Part shown: in pieces, positions 33,501-46,051 of the stretch
How positions within the stretch are numbered: the stretch's first letter is position 1
Layout of the letters: the number at the start of each line of letters is the position of its first letter
Source: Eupeodes corollae
Lineage: Eukaryota; Arthropoda; Insecta; Diptera; Syrphidae
Direction: 5' to 3'
Length of the DNA stretch: 64,000 nucleotides
NCBI RefSeq assembly: GCF_945859685.1
Contig: NC_079147.1
Location: 65,626,946-65,690,945 of the forward strand
Notes under the pieces: model-generated
The model's input: the letters and a program-made list of their open reading frames with translations, nothing else
The model's database searches: none
Told to the model about the DNA's origin: nothing
Made by a program: the position numbers and the translations under genes

Positions 33501-35940
33501 TAAATTTGTGGAAAAGTGTATCTAAATATATCCCCATTATGGTCTACCTAGTAAATTGAAGAAACCGTAGACAGTACCAACAACTCATGAAAACATTTCG
33601 AAATTACTATAAAAATTCTTTAAGGATGAATATACAAATATTTATTTCACCAGGACACATGCTCCTTCTCGAATCGATATTCTCAACCATAATACTTTAT
33701 CATTTCAAGGACATTGAATAAGAAAACACACACACACAATTGTAATCCCATCTTATTTAATGAAATCCTACTCAAAATCCAACTTTATTGCTTCGTCGTT
33801 AAATTCAAATCGTTTTTTGACCTAATCGAATTTTCAAGGAAAATTACAGGCAAAGGTACAATATAATATTTGTGTCTATAACTCGTGCTCTTAAATTTTC
33901 TCTTTCACTCTCTTCCCCTCTCTTGATTTTGAACAAAAATGAAAAACATTCTGAATTCTGCTTTATTTTTACCCTTCATCAGCTTTAATCTTAAGTTTTA
34001 AACAAAAATCCAATTAAAATGACCCACTTCTGAAAAAATCACAAAAAGAAGTTGTGAGAAGAAAAAAAAAATCCTTGAGCCTTTTCTTTGCAATATTTCA
34101 TCAAGATTCAGTACTCACTCACTTTTTTCCCATCTTTCTCAAGTTTAACTCAATCTTAAAAAACTCGCGCAATCTTTCACACTTCTAAAACATTAATCAT
34201 CCTGTTTCAACCGTGCGTCACATAATTGCCCAAATGCCTAAGATCCTTTTTTTTTGTTTTTTTTTTTGTTGCAAAAACTAAGAACAAAACAAAAGTAAAA
34301 CATCCTTAATCCTTAATCGTAGAAGGAAAAAGCTGCGAACATAAAACCGAAACCAAAGTTTTATGTTCACTTTTTTCTCTCTTTCCATCCTTTTTTCTTC
34401 TCTTTCTATAAAACCGATGAAACTTTTGTTGGATTTTCCATTTCATCGCCGCCGCCACCGCCGCTAACTCATAAATCTCAGCAATAAATCATCAAGAATT
34501 GAAGGCAAAATCTTTGTTTTTTTTTCAATATATCCAACGACGACGACGATGATGAAGACGATGGACGATGCGACGCTTGCAGAAGGACGACTATGACTCT
34601 TCTAGTAAAAAACATCCATCATAAGGTTTGACGAAAAATAACACAGGCCTAAGATTTCTAGGTATGTACATACATACTCGTATGATACTCGTATGAAAAA
34701 GGATACGTTTAATTTTGTTCGTGTTGTTGTTTTCTTTTTGGGATAACTCTTAGTTTCAGGTTTTGATGACTGGAAATATGTTCTTTTATAATAAATATCA
34801 TTCTTCATAGCTTCTCTGTATGATTTTGATGTTGATGGTTTGAGCGTGTGTGCCAATTAAATGCAATAAATGGCAACCATGTTGAACCACTGGGCATGAC
34901 AAATAAATCACATGTTTTTTTTTGGCGAAATGGACGGACTGCCTTCAGATTCTTTGGTAAGGCCTTACAAAAAATGCAACTGGTCCTACTTTTTAGATTT
35001 CATAGAGGATATACATATGTACATACAAATTATTAGATTTTCTATTTCAAGTTGCTTAGACACATTTTTTGAATTCTTTAAATATTTTTAAAGCCTGCTT
35101 TTAACTTAAAATTAGAATTTGAGTGAATAAAAAATTAAAAAAATTCATGAAGTTCAATTTTGATAAACAGCTTAAGAAAAATGCATAGAACTATCAAAAT
35201 AAGAAAAAAAATCAAGAATATAGATTTTACCGGTCTAAATTTGGCTTTATTAATTCTAAGCTATAAACGATCTTCAAAGAAGTTTAGTTTTATTGCTTTC
35301 AAGGAGAAATGTACGAAATTGTTTTAAAACTTTGCTTTGTTCAAAAAAAATATATATATTCATTTTTGTTGCCATTTATATTAACGTGAAAAACGCTACA
35401 AAAATTCAAAAACCCAGAAAATGAGAAAGAATCTGACATCAAGAATTTTCTGTTTTTTATTGACGTAGTTTTTTGGGACTTAATTTTCGGGAGTCTATTA
35501 TTACTATCGCTACCAGTCTGCTTACTCGTAGATTGGAGCTGATGCTTCATCTTAAAGGAATCAACAACATTTTAAAATTGTAGAAAGAAAAACTTGTGGG
35601 GTTCTTGAATTTTAGGAAAAAAAGTGAATTTAAGTACACAATTTCTCTCTATTTAGAGTAAAAACAAACTAAGGTAAACAAATAAGCTGGGAAGATACTT
35701 TTGTGTGGCAGTCAGAAATTACACGTTTCAGAATCTATTTTCACTTCAGTTCAAGAGATTCAAAGCTTTATATTAATAGATATGAAACGTGCATTGTGTG
35801 TTTCAATTAGCCATTAGTTAAAAAAAAAGTGTCACCTTTGCTGTTTTTGGGACATTTATATTCTTGAAATTCATGTTTAAATTTTAGTTCTAGAACATCT
35901 AAAGCAGATTCCCTTCAAAATGAAGGTTTCTTTAATCTGT
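30541..35940. other. Long AT-rich stretch, no gene recognised
   Basis: About 5.4 kb without a recognisable gene. A CA run lies at 33728-33738, GCCGCC at 34448-34465 and a GAC/GAT run at 34537-34565. A sequence resembling a mariner left end (TAAAGGGTGTTTTT) occurs at 32847-32860 without a visible partner. Frames at 34602-34856, 34848-35036 and 35341-35550 show no family motif. Confidence 0.55.
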
Positions 35941-35949
35941 TACGACCTT

Positions 35950-37609
35950 AAAAGTTTTATTCAACAGAGCATCAAATTTTAAAAAAATGATTCACTCAGT
36001 ACATTCCTAGGGAATTTAACGACTGATGCTTCAACCGATTTTTCGTTATGGAAAGCAGCCAAACGCCTGAAAAGACCGCAGTTACAAAACTCGCACTTGA
36101 AATCTCAAGATGGGAAATGGATCGGTAACCCGAAAGAAAAAGCTAACCTTTTCGCTGAACATCTTGCGAATGTTTTTAAGCCATACACATCAAACGCGGC
36201 TGAAAATAACTTTCAGTTTGTTGATAAGATAGATGAAAGTGAAATACCAATTGTAAGACTTAAAGAAATAAAAAGTATGTGTTTACATCAACTACCAAAT
36301 AAAAAATCACCAGGTTACGATCTAATTACTGCTTAGGTTATGAAACAAATGCCATTGAAAGTCTTCATAAAACTCCCATATATAATAAATGCATGCCTTA
36401 AGCACCGGTATGTTCCGCACCATTGGAAAATTGCTGAAGTAATTTTCATACCATTGCTTTGGCCAACTTAAGAAGTGACGGCTTACAGACCAATATCGCT
36501 TATACCAATTATGGCAAAAGTTTTTGAAAAAACTGCTTCTGAAAAGACTTAGCAAAATAATAGAAGAAAGAAGGTTAATCCCAAACCATCAGTTTGGCTT
36601 TAGAAATAAACATTCCACGATACACCAAGTTCATAGAATATCGCATGTAATAGAAAAAGCATTAGAAGAAAAACAAGTATGTTTAGCTATTTTCTTAGAT
36701 GTTGCTCAAGCTTTAGACAAGGTTTGGCATGAGGTTGTTGAGTACAAACTGCAAAAGGACCTACCCAGGCAGTACTTTCAAATTTTAAAATCGTACATCT
36801 CAGAGTAAGGTACGATCAAGAATACTCGAAATTGAAGAAAATAGAAGTCGGTGTACCACAAGGAAGTGTCCTAGGTCCAACCCTGTATTTACTATACACA
36901 AGGGATATTCCAGTTGGTAATCACACCATAATGGCTACTTTTGCAGACAATACCGCAATTTTGGTACCCGACAAATGTGTCTCTAAGGCAGCAGTAAAAC
37001 TACAAAATGCCGTCGACACAGTGAGAGCTTGGACCGAAAAATGGAGTATCAAACTCAATGAAACAAAATCTTCACATATAAACTTTACGAATAAAAAGAT
37101 AAACAATATTCCAACAATCATTAATAATCAAGCTGTACCTTACGCCAATACTGCCAAATACCTTGGATGCAAAGCTAAAGTGGAAAGAGCACATCAAAAA
37201 GAAAAGAGAAGAACTAAACTTGAAATATAGAAGAATGTATTGGTTGCTTGGTAACAACTCTGATTTATCAATCCAAAACAAAATAATGCTGTATAATCAA
37301 GTACTAAAACCTGTTTGGACCTATGGAATCCAATTATGGGGCTGTACAATGAAAACAAATACCGAAATCATCCAAAAATTCCAAAACAAAGTCCTTCGTG
37401 GAATAGTTAATGCACCTTGGTACATAAGAAATACCGATCTACATCGTGACTTACAAATAGAAATGGTTACAGAAGTTGTTAAAAAATACGCTGTATCGTA
37501 CAACCAGAGACTGCAAAGTCATACTAATTCTGAAATGGAATTCGTCTTGAATATAAGAAACCATATTCGGAGATTAAGAAGAACCAAGCCTCATGAGCTT
37601 ATGGTCTAA
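35950..37609 (+). pseudogene. Jockey-type reverse transcriptase, inactivated
   Basis: The segments in order are TTDASTDFSLWKAAKRLKRP (36010-36080) and the open pieces 36097-36336 and 36524-36808, the latter with HQFGFRNKHSTIHQVHRI and motif A IFLDVAQALDKVWHE. Next are 36832-37230 with GVPQGSVLGPTLYLLYTRDI and the YADD-box equivalent, and 37163-37609 with NQVLKPVWTYGIQLWGC and APWYIRN. All are typical of jockey-clade polymerases (X-element, jockey). The catalytic box reads FADN, because AAT replaces an aspartate codon at 36948-36950, so the active site is lost. Stops at 36334 and 36806 and frameshifts near 36470, 36830 and 37170 also break it. The family ending ..RLRRTKPHEL at the stop is preserved. 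Confidence 0.9.
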
Positions 37610-37867
37610 AAAAAACATGGGAAAGTATTAAAAGTTTAAACTTCCCCCAAAGTGATTATACAAAATTAAGAAAGAAAAATCGGAAGTCGATCCTTCAAGA
37701 TTGGTCCTCATGAAGAGGGGGTTTTAGTGGTTAAAAGTCAAACACTACTTGGTGTCGAATACTGCCAAGTATCTTTTAAAGATTTCTTCCTGTCAAAAAA
37801 AAAAATTTGACAGAAATATATTGCCCGGCTGCAATACCTTGAAGATCAATAAAAATAATAATAATAG
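35950..37867 (+). mobile_element. 5'-truncated jockey-type non-LTR retrotransposon
   Basis: The remaining part covers the end of the endonuclease-RT linker, the RT and the C-terminal region, then a 3' end with an A/T-rich AATAAAAATAATAATAATAG tail at 37848-37867. The 5' half (endonuclease and the gag-like first frame) is missing, the usual result of incomplete target-primed reverse transcription. Flanking target-site duplications were not identified. Confidence 0.85.
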
Positions 37868-38595
37868 AATTGAAAATCTCTTATTCAAGGTTTCTTCTTA
37901 AAAACCTTAACCTTTGCTTTTTCTTGGCAACAAATTTTATGAAAATAATGTAAAGCATTACTCAAGTTACAAAAATTTTAAATGTTTTTGACAACAAACC
38001 ACTTTTTGGTGAATGCTGTTAAATTACTAACAAATCTTTACATACGCAACTTAACTCCATAAGCTGTATGGCTCATATGAACACCAACCCTGAATTGTCC
38101 ATTGGTCAACATTTTATGGATTTTTTCTAAGTTTTTGGAATAGGGTTGAATGTCAAATTCATATTATGTATTTGGTTTTGCAAAAAAGCTTATAAATTAA
38201 AATACAAATTTTGTTTTCTTTACAAAAAATAAATAGTTCAAAGTTCCCTGTATCCGCCGTTGGCAGTAGCTTCGGTAATTGTTTCCCTAACTTTTTCCTA
38301 CAAGGTTAATCGAAGCTTTATATCAACAAATAATAAGAATATTATAAAAGCAGAAACATTTTTATCCTAGAAAAAATTGTATGTAGATAATATTGGAACA
38401 AGTTGAAATCCCCTGCTACATAATTCTGGACAAAGTTATATGATAAATTTGACATTGGTAGTTCATTTTTTAATGGTCCTATTTCTAAATATTAACTTTC
38501 TGATTTCAATATGAATTCAAATTTTCTTTAACCAAAGTTGTCATATTGACTACCAAGTTGTACAAACAAATGTAAACAATATTCATAAAATAAAA
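37868..38595. other. No gene recognised
   Basis: AT-rich sequence between two retrotransposon relics in opposite orientation. It may include the decayed 3' end of the minus-strand element next door. Confidence 0.5.
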
Positions 38596-38599
38596 AGAG

Positions 38600-39570
38600 A
38601 TAAAAATAGCGACTGGTTGACAAAAGATAATTTTCAAAATTGTTATTTGTTGGTCCAATTTAAATTTTAGTCAAAAGTAACACCAAGGTATTTAAGGTCT
38701 TCTACGCTTTCAATTCAATTACTGTTGCAATCGACTCTTCTTTCAAATTATTGACCACTTTGAATACCACATATTCTGTTAACCAAGTTATGTTAGCACA
38801 ATTGTGTGAATGAAAAATTATGGGAATGTCTGGCAACACATTGCGGAGAAAAATAAAATAAAAAAACATAAGCTTTGTTTTATTACTGACGATAAGCTCA
38901 TTCTTCGCAAACCAACATCTTGGTAGGTGTTAATCATTTTTTATATCACAAAATTTAAAGAAAAGCAATAAGCTTTACGGTTATCATGAGCAAAAGCAGT
39001 GATTTTAACAATAAACGGAAGTTGGAAACAATAGAATTAATGTAAATAAGAAATAATATTGGACCTAGTTTGGAATCCTGTGGAACTCCAAAGTGGTTAG
39101 TCTTAGGGCAACTAAAACTGGGCTGAATTTTAACATACTGTGTTCCATTTTTAAGATAAGACTCGATTTAATTTATAACAAATCAAATCAAAAAGGCCAG
39201 CACAATATTTTTAGCGATCTAAACCATTTTGCAGAACGGAACAAAAGTCCAAAAGAGTATCGTCAGTTTAAACTCCAGTCATAAAACCAAATTGCATTGG
39301 ATTAAAGAAAAATAATTTTATCATTTATTTAGCATTCTTGTTTTTACAAGCTTCTTAAATACTTTTGAAATTGTAGGCAGCAATGAAATTGGGCTATAAT
39401 TAGGTTTATCTTCTATCTTTCTTGCATAAAGGAATAACTATTACGACCTTGAGTTCATCGGGAAATTTCCCAGAGTTAGTACTCAAATTGAAAAGATCAG
39501 CTAATATACCTTTGTTTTTTAAAAGTTTATTTGAAAACTCGTCTTTAACATAGGAAGTTGAATTCGTTAA
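38600..39570 (-). pseudogene. Non-LTR reverse transcriptase relic
   Basis: On the minus strand, 39120-39030 reads TNHFGVPQDSKLGPILFLIYIN, the RT motif GVPQGS.LGP.LF..YIND with one change. Downstream in other frames are KLIAFLKFCDIKND and ELIVSNKTKLMFF (38920-38860), the region that normally follows the YADD box (L..N..KT). The YADD box itself is not readable near 39000. HSHNCANITWLTEYV lies near 38800 and LKAxKTLxYL near 38690. The upstream part near 39570-39330 contains remnants of the fingers region. It has many stops and no long frame. Clade unresolved (jockey/CR1 group). Confidence 0.65.
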
Positions 39571-42500
39571 GGGATCGATAGTTTTTTACGCATGAAGTCC
39601 AATTATTGGTTTAAAAAAGAAACTATAATATGAATTTAAAAGATTTATTTACAAAAATATCACTGAATTACGCCAGAAACACCATTACCCAAAAATGGTC
39701 CGATTTCTTCCCAACATATCACTTACATACAAATTCATAAAATATAGTTACTGTTTTTTGAAGTTTAAATTTGAACAGATGCAGAACCCTTTAGTGTCTT
39801 TAAATAAGCTATTTGTATCACAATTCTAACCAGAATCATCAAAAAAACACTTAGAAGTATCGCAGACAGTTTAAGATTTTTTTAAAAACTGTAACTTCGA
39901 TTTTTTTTGTATTTAATTATTTCATTTATTAATCACTTTTAGAACTGCGGGGAAGCTTGACAAATCTTATGAAAGTTTTAATTTCTGTACAGAATTGTAT
40001 GTCTTTGTTAAAGTTTCAAATTTTTAAGAAAAAAATTTATTATTCCGACTAATCGTTTCGGCTGAATTTTGACCCACCTACTTTTCACACTTCCTGGGGC
40101 TTCAACTATACTTAAATGTCAGAACTTGTAAAAGTATGAAAAATAATTAAAGATTTATTATTGGGAAGTCAGTGTGAATTTTTTTCCCAAAATTAATCCA
40201 ACATTTGTGAAAAACAGGCACAAATGTTTTTCCTCAATACCCCAGATTTTAGACTAGACTAGATAAGAATGTGGACACAATTAGAGGCGTTCAACTCGGA
40301 TAAGACTTATAATATCTACAAAATGGCTTTAAGTTCTTGCTATGTGTTTTTAGTTTACTTCTTAATAATCTTAATAAGTCTAGTAAAATAAAGCGATAAA
40401 AGGTTTCAAACTTGAAAAATAACAAATTGAAAACTTACCTTCCTTTCGGAGTTCGAAGAGTTAGGTTTAAATATACAAAAATCCTATTTTCTACATATCG
40501 AGATAAAGGGCCCCTCACCAGAAACATCATACAGTCAATCCGCATCTGATTTTGATATTTTTACAAAAAGACTTTCAGACTCAAAACAAATTACAATCTT
40601 GTAGACATTCACAAAATGTTTTCTCCTTTGTTATTGTTGTAAAGAAGCCGAGCAAAAACTAAAAATCCCAAAATAAAATCGGATCATATCCTGCGACCAA
40701 ATACAAACGTTATTCTCTCAAATACAAATCAATCCGCACGATTTGAATATTTACACCACTACAGCTCTCTTTATACCATTGAGTTGGAAAAATAACTTTT
40801 GGGTTTGATAGATAGGAAAGATTTTGTTTGCTCTGATTTTTTTGATAAGAGAGGGCCTGATGTCTATGTCTACAAATCCAAAACAAAAGAATCGGATGAC
40901 CACAAAAAAGAGTGTGATTCATACATCACGCCGGCCGCCGCATCGCACTGTTTTTTTTTGTATAATAACAACGTGTCGAAAATCTGTTTTCAAAAAACTT
41001 CAACCCGTATGTTGAAGTATGGGAGCAGAATGGAGAAAGATCGCCACAAACTAGAACTCTGCCACTAGACCAAACATTAAGCCCATCGAACACACACCAA
41101 AACACAATGTATACGAGTAGAAACAGTACACAAACATACAGACACATTTGAGTACTCAAAACAGCATTTGTCGTGTCAATATTTGCAGTGCAAAGAACAA
41201 ACTGCATTTTGTCAGCACTTCTTTTATTTCACATAGTTCAACCATACAAAATTCGCCAAAGCCGTTTCACCCACTGACTGACGGGAAAAGACCTATAGCC
41301 AAAGCCAGAAACAGAAACAGAAACAGAACCACCCCTAACATATGATTCTACCACCCTCGGCCTTCTTCCAATTTTGTCCTAGTTTTTATTATAGTCCATA
41401 TGAGTGTTGTCTGATGTGTTTTTGTGTATTGTATATTGTGTCCTGCAACCCTCATTTTTATGCAGTTATTTAGTTTTTATGGGGTGTTAATGTATTTGTT
41501 TGCATTCGAAACAATTTTATTTGTATTGGGAAAAGTTAAACAATGTGTTTAGGATTAAGGAAGCAGAAAAACAAACCATCCACAAAAAGAAAAAGAATTT
41601 AAATTGTATTTTTCTAAAAAGGGTAGTTTTGGATTTAGGTCCGAGTATATGAGAATATAGAGGCTGACTGAAAGTCATATCCTTGATTTCGTTTTTTCTA
41701 AAAATATTATATCCGCTTCAGGGCAAGGATATAAAGAAGCAATACCAATTCTTTTATAGTTTTTGTTTTCTTTTAGGTTTTGTTGTATTTTATTATTTTC
41801 CGGCATATTCATTCGCTGTTTTTGGCGTTTAAATAAATAGGAAAACTTTTATTTTGTTGCCATCGCCATTACCGCCGCCGCCGCGGCTGCTGAATTGAGT
41901 TTTCTTCTTTTTATTTTTTTTTATTTATTATTTAAATGTTGTCTCTCAAAGTGAACTCTAATTTTTTGTGAATTTTAGGTTATCTAACAGTTTTTAGTTT
42001 ATATATTGAAGGATATCCACTTTTTCTCGTTTTTATTGCACTGTCGTTAAATTTAACTGGATTTTTCGAATTCTATTTGAAACAAATTAAAATGTATGAA
42101 CATTTTAATGGAAAGTATTAGTATTTTTTTGTTCTTTGGGGTTTTGTGCAGCATATTTTGAAATACTCGTAGATACGAAAAGGATCTAAATTGAGTTAGT
42201 ACCTACATCAATGGTTAACTTTTATTTATAGGAGTATTAGTTGTTTTTGTTGCAATAATAAACTAGTTCCGAAAACCAAATATTTTCGATTTTTTTTTTT
42301 TTTTGAAAATGTCGATGGATCAGGAAAATAAAAAATGGAGTTTGAAAAGAACATACAAAAAAAGGACATTTGGTTAAATGGATAAATTGTTGTTTGAGAG
42401 TTTTAGCTTCCATGAAATAGAAAATAGATTTTATTCAAATGCAATTACAAGGTTCAGGGTATCAAAAGTTTAAGGCTACCCACTTCGAACTGGTAAATTT

Positions 42501-42695
42501 GAAATGAAAAGTCACCCTTAACCAATAACCGAACTGTTAAATATTGCTTTCGCTATGTAAAGGTTCACAAAGGAAAAACAGACAAGTTTACGAATGAGAT
42601 AAATGAATCATAAGGACTTTGAGTCGATGATTGAAACTTTTTGTAATGCTAAGCTAAAACCAGGTTATTGATCACTCGGAGTTTAACATTCACGG
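39571..42695. other. No gene recognised; simple-repeat blocks
   Basis: AT-rich sequence with less AT-rich parts at 40700-41400 and a GCCGCC run at 41870-41890. Overlapping frames at 40799-41345 on both strands have no family motif. TAAAGGGCCCCTCACC at 40504-40519 resembles the sequence at 19913 but no element could be built from it. Confidence 0.5.
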
Positions 42696-43758
42696 TTATA
42701 GCTTAGTGTCTTTATTCTTTTCATCACGGAATGATGTTGCCTACCAACTTCTTTCACAGAATGGTCAGTTCACCAACACAAATTTTAATTATATTAGGTT
42801 TAAATTCATCGTCCAAAGGCGCATTATTCACACGTGTTTTATTTATCGTAGCCAAGGTCTCGATAGCAATTCGACTTTTTATGAATTCGATGTGCTGCCT
42901 GACTTTTTCCAAAGAATTGTATCATCTCATTTTCCAAACATTCAGATCTTTTGTACGGTTGATTTCGGATTCCTTACGTTCCAGGCCAGTCCGCCCATAT
43001 TCTTGACTTGTTTCTTACTGCTTATCCTAATAAATCTGCGATCAGTGTACTGTCACCTCTAGGCTCATCAGGTTATTGGGTCTTTACTGCTTATTTCTTA
43101 GGCCAAAAACCCCAAGTTAAAGTGAAAACCTCTACGAGAACCGCGTGGCGATATGAGAAAGTCAACTGGAACGGTCTCAAAGACTTCTTCATAAACTTTA
43201 ACTGATCACTATGCTTCCTTGATAATGACGTGGTTTCCAGTGCAGATATATGGTTATAAACTTTATTTGAATAAGAAATTTTATCCCGAATAGGATAAAA
43301 TCTATCAAACCCAAAGAAAGGTCATAATTTGATTCAAATTGTGAAAAAGTTATTAGGATCAAAGATGTTAGTTTCCGTAATTACAAGGCCAACCCCTCTG
43401 TCTGTAATGACCGTATTCGATAATTGCTAAAGCACTTAAGGATTTTGACATTCACAAATTCTCTGGCCCGCCATTATTCTGAAGTAATGTTCTTGAACTC
43501 AGAAAAAACAAATGCGTAAGCTTTTGAATCTTTCCTATTCTATAGGTCTCTCTACAAGCGGATGGAAAACAGAATTTATTCAAACTGTCGCTGAAAAAGT
43601 CGAATCCTTCTCACCCTCTAACTATCGTCTTATTGCACTTACGGCCGGTCTTTTCAAGGTCAAGGAAACACTGATTTATATTTAGCTCAAGAAATTAATT
43701 TAAGAACGAAAGCTTCTTAATGACCGGCAGTATGGTTTTCGTAGCAATAGATCAACTG

Positions 43759-44064
43759 GTACCAGTGGCATGATTATAAGTACGTTGGAGTGTCATGCCA
43801 GAGCTCTATGGTTCAATGGCCAGTGCCATCTTAAGTTTTTTTTCACGGGTGCTACCTTTTGCGAGGAATTGAAAAATTCTCCACGACCAAGAGTTATTCT
43901 TCTCATATAAAGTGCTTTCTCAAATTATCCGTTCGGATTGGTCTAAAACTGTAGGTCCTCTCCATCTCTGTCAACATTACTCGCACACAGGACTGGTTGA
44001 GAGTTGTAAGCCACTAGGTTCAATTTTTTCACGGACTGTTGCGCCACCCAATTTGTTTTGTTCT
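43759..44064 (+). repeat. tRNA-derived SINE, copy 3, inside a reverse transcriptase
   Basis: Plus-strand copy. The head AGTGGCATGATTATAAGTACG with a B-box-like GGTTCAATGG is followed by the family body: GCGAGGAATTGAAAAATTCT, CCGTTCGGATTGG, CTCGCACACAGGA and GTTGCGCCACCCAATTTG. It lies between TAGATCAACTG (43748-43758) and TAGATCCACTG (44065-44075), a target-site duplication with one mismatch. It splits the FRSNRST(G/D) motif of the host reverse transcriptase. Confidence 0.88.
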
Positions 44065-44883
44065 TAGATCCACTGATGATTTCATGGTTAGTCTCACCGA
44101 ACAGTGGAACAGAGCGTTCAATTTAAGTAGTAATGAACGGATTCCAATCTAATGTCAAAAAAGTAAACGCTGGTGTGCCACAGGGCTCCGTTTTGTCTCC
44201 GACACTCTTCCTTATTTTTATAAATGATCTTTTGTCTGAATCTTCCTGTAGATTCTCACCCTTGTTCTTCGGATGAGGACTACCAAAGGCAGCGTATGAT
44301 AAGTTCATTAAATTCTGATCTTGACAACGTTGTTCAATGGATAATAAAAAATTGTGTAGAATCTAATGCTTCAAAAACTCAATACTGTCTTCTGTCTCAA
44401 AATCGTAACTCAGCGCCAATTTCCCTAACAATGGGTGGTACTTGCATCGACGAAACTGAACAGCTTTCAGTTCTATGTTTGTGCATTTTAAAATACTTGT
44501 TGTGGAGTGATCACATAGTAAACAGCGCCGACAATACAAGTTTTTTAACTTTTCTGATCTAGCTATAATTTCAAAAGGTTTTATTCGTCCATACTCGAGT
44601 ACAATTACCATATCTGAGCTGGTGCCCCAATAACGTACTTGAGTCTTTTTGACAGAATTAAAAATAGAGCTCTGAAAATCATAGGAGATCGTTCTCTTAC
44701 TTACTTGAAGACCGCACGCCGTAAACCCTCATGCTTTATCGTTATTTTTGTAAACAATGCTCTAGTGAAACAGCCAGTTGCAAGTCTCACCTTAAACAAT
44801 TCAACCGTAATACTCGCACTTCTAGCTTGTTCATAAGTTTGCCCTTAAGCTCAATTTCGGACGTACTGTCAAGTATAAAAAAA

Positions 44884-45013
44884 AAATTTGTTGCCGCAAC
44901 AATCCAACCAGAGCCTAATGACTTACAACTCGCAACCAATGCTCTTGGAGGATTTGTCAATTCCTCGCAAGAGGACGTCCAAAGCACCAACTATCACGAT
45001 ACGGGTACTAAAT
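44884..45013 (-). repeat. tRNA-derived SINE, copy 4, internally deleted
   Basis: About 130 bp remain. The 3' part (GCCGCAACAATCC, CCAGAGCCTAATGACTTACA on the plus strand) is joined to GGAGGATTTGTCAATTCCTC and a stump of the head (CACGATACGGGTACTA). The central ~100 bp and most of the tRNA-like head are gone. No clear target-site duplication. It interrupts the RT C-terminal region of the 42.7-45.1 kb element. Confidence 0.8.
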
Positions 45014-45140
45014 AGATATTCTTTTTTCAACCGCACATCAAGAATGTGGAATGCATCATCCATTCTCTGTTTTTCCCTTCTATTTAATATTCAAAACTAA
45101 GACCAATGTGCACCGATATCTCCTTTTAAACCCTTCGCTA

Positions 45141-46049
45141 TTTTCCTTAAGTTTGCGAAGCTCGTGCTCGTATTAAGAAAGTAACAACTAATGTCAAAAT
45201 TACCCTTTTCCTACTTTATCTAATGCAAATGTACTCAGGCAGCTTAAAGTCAATGACTTTAATATTAAGTCTATTTTAATTCTTTTTAAGCATCTAGAAG
45301 TCAAATATTTTTAATTTCAAAGTATCTAATCTTTGCCATCGTTTCTCTCCTTTTCTCGGTATGATCCAATTTTAATCACCTTATGTCTGTGGTTCCCCCT
45401 TGTATTGATATATTTCTCAATATAGTCAACATTCAATCCTATTAACGTTCCGGATATTGTTGACTGTTTTCATTTAAGGACAATCAATATTCAGAGCTTA
45501 TATTGGCTTGCGAATAATTGTACAATTCAGACGTGGTGGCAGAGTAAAACAGAAAAAACCCAGAAGTATTTCAAGCACAAATTAAAGCTGAAATTGAAAA
45601 AAAAAATCGACATTTTTCCAATATTTTAACCTGATCCGCACTGTTAAAGAGAGACACACGCTTACTTATAAAACACGTTCTCTAAAGCCTTTAAAATCTT
45701 TAAAGCATTTACTTTTGTATCCATTCCTAGTTTAACTTTGGTGTTGGTTGATTTCGTTTTGTAGAAGAAGAAAAATAAATCGTGAAACCTCTCCATCAAA
45801 AAATATCTGACACTGACGCTAAGTTATAAACGTACTCCATTATAGCTCGTGGTGTGTTTGTGTTTTATGTGCGCCAGCTCTCTCCATCATAAAGGCCCAT
45901 AATAATATCTCAAAGATTGAAAATATAAGATAGAAGACAAGACATGCATCAATTATTATATACTACATCTCTCCGGATAAACCGATGCTGTTCCATCATA
46001 ATATTATATTTCCGTTTCCCCTTCTCCTTTTAACTTCGACAGAGACATA
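45141..46049. other. No gene recognised
   Basis: Probably begins with the 3' untranslated part of the element ending near 45140, then AT-rich unique DNA. Confidence 0.5.
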
Positions 46050-46051
46050 TA

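Larger units (their letters stand above)
42700..45140 (+). mobile_element. Decayed non-LTR retrotransposon (endonuclease + RT) split by two SINEs
   Basis: The endonuclease part is read at 42790-43205: FIYRSQGLDSNSTFYEF, then SVLSPLGSSGYWVFTAYF, where GSSD(H) is the usual catalytic motif, followed by a TRTAWRYEKVNWNGLKDFF tail. The linker (43230-43560) is full of stops. The RT begins with LLNDRQYGFRSNRSTG at 43700-43760, where SINE copy 3 interrupts it. It resumes after 44075 and gives NAGVPQGSVLSPTLFLIFIN at 44168-44227. Next are LNSDLDNVVQWIIKN, ASKTQYCLLSQNRN, ETEQLSVL and KYLLWSDHIVN (44310-44525), then SLFDRIKNRALKIIGDRSLT (44640-44700). SINE copy 4 interrupts at 44884. After it come FFNRTSRMWN-like and NVHRYLLLNP pieces to 45136. 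The YADD box near 44250 is destroyed. Confidence 0.85.

Noticed and set aside
40504..40519. Harbinger left terminus resembling 19913
   Set aside because: Similarity stops after about 15 bases and no partner end or coding remnant follows.
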